This document shows positions 61,201 through 64,000 of a stretch of 64,000 bases of DNA, in pieces (the stretch's first letter is position 1; each line of letters starts with the position of its first letter). A program made the translations under genes and the position numbers. The stretch covers positions 28,572,501-28,636,500 of the forward strand of contig NC_088787.1 of NCBI RefSeq assembly GCF_949628265.1, read 5' to 3'. The notes under the pieces are model-generated. The model saw only the letters and a list, made by a program, of their open reading frames with translations, ran no database searches and was not told the origin of the DNA. Source of the stretch: Cloeon dipterum (taxonomy: Eukaryota; Arthropoda; Insecta; Ephemeroptera; Baetidae).

Positions 61201-64000
61201 TGTAATTAATTTATTATTCAAATTTATAAAGAAAATTGCAAAATACAACTGCACTTAGATGACGACTCCTCTAAGTACATATTATTTTAACTAGATTGCT
61301 ATGCTATAGTCACACTTGCAATTACTTGATAAATAAGCGCAAGTGCTAACAAATAAATACTTTTTTCACTAATTAATGTAAATTTATTCGTTTTCTTCCA
61401 AATTCAGGCACGTAACATCTGAGCCAGCCCTCTTGCCGCAGTCCTCTTTAATCATCAAAATCATTGCCCCCTCAGAGGAGAGCAGAACATATGGTCGGTG
61501 GAGAAACGAGTTAAGTTAGAAAAATTCTCGCTTTAGATAGCATTACCAAAGTTTCTGGTCGAGCCACCGCATGAAATATGACTGCGAAAGGAAAAGAAAG
61601 AGCGCGTATGAGATGAAAAATGCGAATGGCTCAAGAAAAATTGCCAAGAGTAATTACCTTTTTCGCCTCGCGCACTACACACGCTCGCACACCCCCCAAC
61701 ACATTTTCTAATTTCGTCGTCTTGACTCGGATTTATGGAGAATTTTTATTAATAACCTCCGCAACGACAATGTCTTTAATTATTTCCAGGCAAATCCGGT
61801 GGGGGCTGGCCGAGGGCATATTGCAGCGGTTTTCATTTATCCAAACGAAAATATATCTTTTAATCATCAAAGTTTTTCTCTTTTCGTTTATCCGGAGGCT
61901 GGCCTCGTGAGAGTAGGTTTAAAAAGGCGGCTGAAGTGGCAGATAAAAAGTTGATGGCTGACTGGAAAACACTGGAAGAGAGAGGGAAAGAGCAGGTTTG
62001 CAAAGTCGTTCCTCTCCCACCGGCTTTCAGAGAATGGAGTGTGCTCCAGGCAGATATTATTAACGATGGCAGCACGCAGCTAGTCGATTTCAATCGCGAA
62101 TTCTTAAAAAAAAGGAAATGCATGACACAAGAGCGCGGGACTTTTTTTGCTCTTAGAGCCGCTCTTTCGCTTTTATTAGCAGCCACAAAAACTAATTTTC
62201 GGCCGGCGAACGACATAAAAGATGAACAAGTTTACTTTTATACGTGAGCGTCCGCTGTAAATATCAATTAAAGTTTAATGAAATTTCAACACGATGCTAA
62301 TAGAGGACACATGCGTGGAAATAACAACGGCACATACAAAAATAAAGTCTCCTTTCCTTCTCCCGACGCGATTTATCACCTGAGCACGCTCTCTTTTTCG
62401 CAACAAAACTTTTATGAGCCTAAATTGAACACGTTGCGCGCGGCAAATTGAAAATTGTTGCTTTTTGCATCAGGAAAGACCGGCTGGTCCCAATAAAAGC
62501 CGAGGTATTATCGCCGCCCACGCAGCCTGCTAGACACCGGCACGCAAACAGCACAAAAGCACACAAAACGCACGTCGCCTGGAAATAAATTGCGTTATAT
62601 GGCGACTAGGGCTAACTTTGCTCTTCCACCGTCCAAATGCTCTTTGTCGATACCCTAATAGTGTTCTTGAAAAATTGGACAACGTAGAAACTGTGGGGCG
62701 AATTTATAAAATGCACGTGCTATTTTACAGTTTCTAATCGATGCGCAGAATATCAGATTTGATTCATTGAAAGTTTCAGCTTTCAGCACAAAAACAAGTT
62801 ATCAATCAAGTTTCAATGTAATTGATGCGGTTAAAAAAATTAATTCTTCTCAAAACAAGAATTCAAGTACTTCTGTCTCAAATAAAAAGATCGGAATAGG
62901 GAAAATGGGGCGGATCGAGTTATTGAGTATTATGGGATCTTTAAAACAAACCAATAAAATAGTGCAAATTATTTCCACAGGAACTGATAGTAAAGGAATG
63001 TATTAAACACAAAAGACTAAGACAGTTTGTAGTAAAAAATGCAAGAATTAATTTAATTGATTAACAAAACATTTTTAGCCATGGCATTATGGCAATTGTG
63101 AAATTTCAAAGTATTTTGCCATCAGATGCGTGTGGATGAAAGTTAATTCTACGGAAAATTATGACAAAGGGTCGAATGACAAATTATAACTCGTTCCTTT
63201 TCTAGCTCATATACATAAATTTGAGCTTCAACCAGCGGCTGAAACAAGAAAAGCAGAGCTGGAAAATTTTGCGCAATTACAGAAAAATAAATGGCCGAGG
63301 AGGCAGTACCTTTGACTCAACTCAAAACAACATCAAAACCGCCTGGAGTAAATCTGGGCTTTCAAAGGCAACTTTTAGCAGAGATAATTTCACGGTGATG
63401 CATTTTTAGTTGTTTTAAACTCTAACAAAGAGATTCTACCACTCTAGAGTACGAATTTACAATTTTAATATATTTTTTTTACCGTTTCGACGACCCAAAA
63501 AGCCGGGAGCATGATTCAATTGCAGGCCAAAATTCATGACTTGGGCTCGAATCAAAATCCAGCAGCCCGCGGCAAACGCGCCGCATGATTTTAGCCAACC
63601 AGCCAGCATGCAGGAGAACTCACAAGAGCCTGGAATATCACAATTCCGATAATATCCAGCAGAGAATGTACAGCTCGCTCACTCAGTTCAGGGATCATTC
63701 ATTCGCGCGGGTCGAGCGTATAATGCGCGCCGATCAGAACAAAGCTCTCCGCAGATGGATTTCGCGTCTCGTGCGATTCAATGGCTATGGCTTGACAGTC
63801 ATAATTAATATTTCCAGCGACCCGGCGAAACATACATCATTATTAAATGTATCAGGCATTGTTCCGGGCCCATATGCCTACACGTACGTACGTACGAACG
63901 CGTGTAAGTAATTATTTGCGTTGGAGCAGCGAGCGTGGAGCTCATTAATACACAGCCTGCCAGTCGAACAGGCCCTGTGTCATGCTGTGTTTGAACAATT
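58247..64000 (-). other. Probable 5' intron of the DIP-like gene
   Basis: The missing signal-peptide exon must end in phase 1. I found no convincing candidate on the minus strand here, so the region is probably intron continuing past the window. GC-richer islands lie near 59.2, 61.6-62.2, 62.5 and 63.5-63.9 kb; the open frames in them carry no recognised motif. A short run of four-base ACGT repeats lies near 63878-63893. Confidence 0.5.

Noticed and set aside
61936..62247. 103-residue plus-strand frame with protein-like composition
   Set aside because: No ATG at the proposed start, no splice sites that fit, no family recognised, and overlapping open frames on the other strand suggest chance.
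62767..63006. 79-residue lysine/serine-rich plus-strand frame
   Set aside because: It begins at TTG, is AT-rich with simple composition, and shows no recognisable domain or splice context.

Overview
The window is nuclear DNA from an animal, most probably an arthropod and likely an insect. Genes are sparse, every intron I could define is GT-AG, very short introns (47-105 nt) occur beside introns over 10 kb, and an arthropod-type neuronal Ig-domain gene (DIP family) fills most of it. I cannot fix the species from sequence alone.

Three protein genes can be assembled exon by exon. (1) Positions 8408-10982, + strand: a complete four-exon DTW-domain gene, DTWD2-like tRNA aminocarboxypropyltransferase, 263 residues. 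Its third intron holds the decayed 3' end of a non-LTR retrotransposon. (2) Positions 15612-16780, - strand: a complete five-exon gene for V-type ATPase subunit E, 239 residues, with an unusual N-terminus and a GC-box/CCAAT promoter. It converges with the DTWD2-like gene. (3) Positions 21537-58246, - strand: the last eight coding exons of a DIP (Dpr-interacting protein) / lachesin-type cell-adhesion gene, most like DIP-gamma. They encode three Ig domains and a C-terminal tail. The signal-peptide exon was not found and is probably beyond 64000, which would make the gene at least 42 kb long.

Layout: 1-8000 is gene-free with one decayed open frame near 4.2-4.5 kb. 8.0-11.1 kb is the tRNA-modification gene. 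11.1-15.5 kb is empty. 15.5-16.9 kb is the proton-pump gene. 16.9-20.4 kb is intergenic with a CT microsatellite. 20.4-58.2 kb is the DIP gene. 58.2-64 kb is probably its 5' intron. The long DIP introns hold most of the odd structure: a perfect 27-bp inverted repeat with a 103-nt loop, an 800-bp foldback-like element built from short degenerate repeats, a GC-rich GGCTGGCG repeat cluster, a 12-nt periodic GA array and a second decayed open frame.

The genes are functionally unrelated (tRNA modification, organelle acidification, synaptic recognition) and form no pathway or operon. I found no tRNA, rRNA, CRISPR array or intact mobile element, and no convincing new biological system. Most of the many open frames in the window have no recognisable content and were left out.
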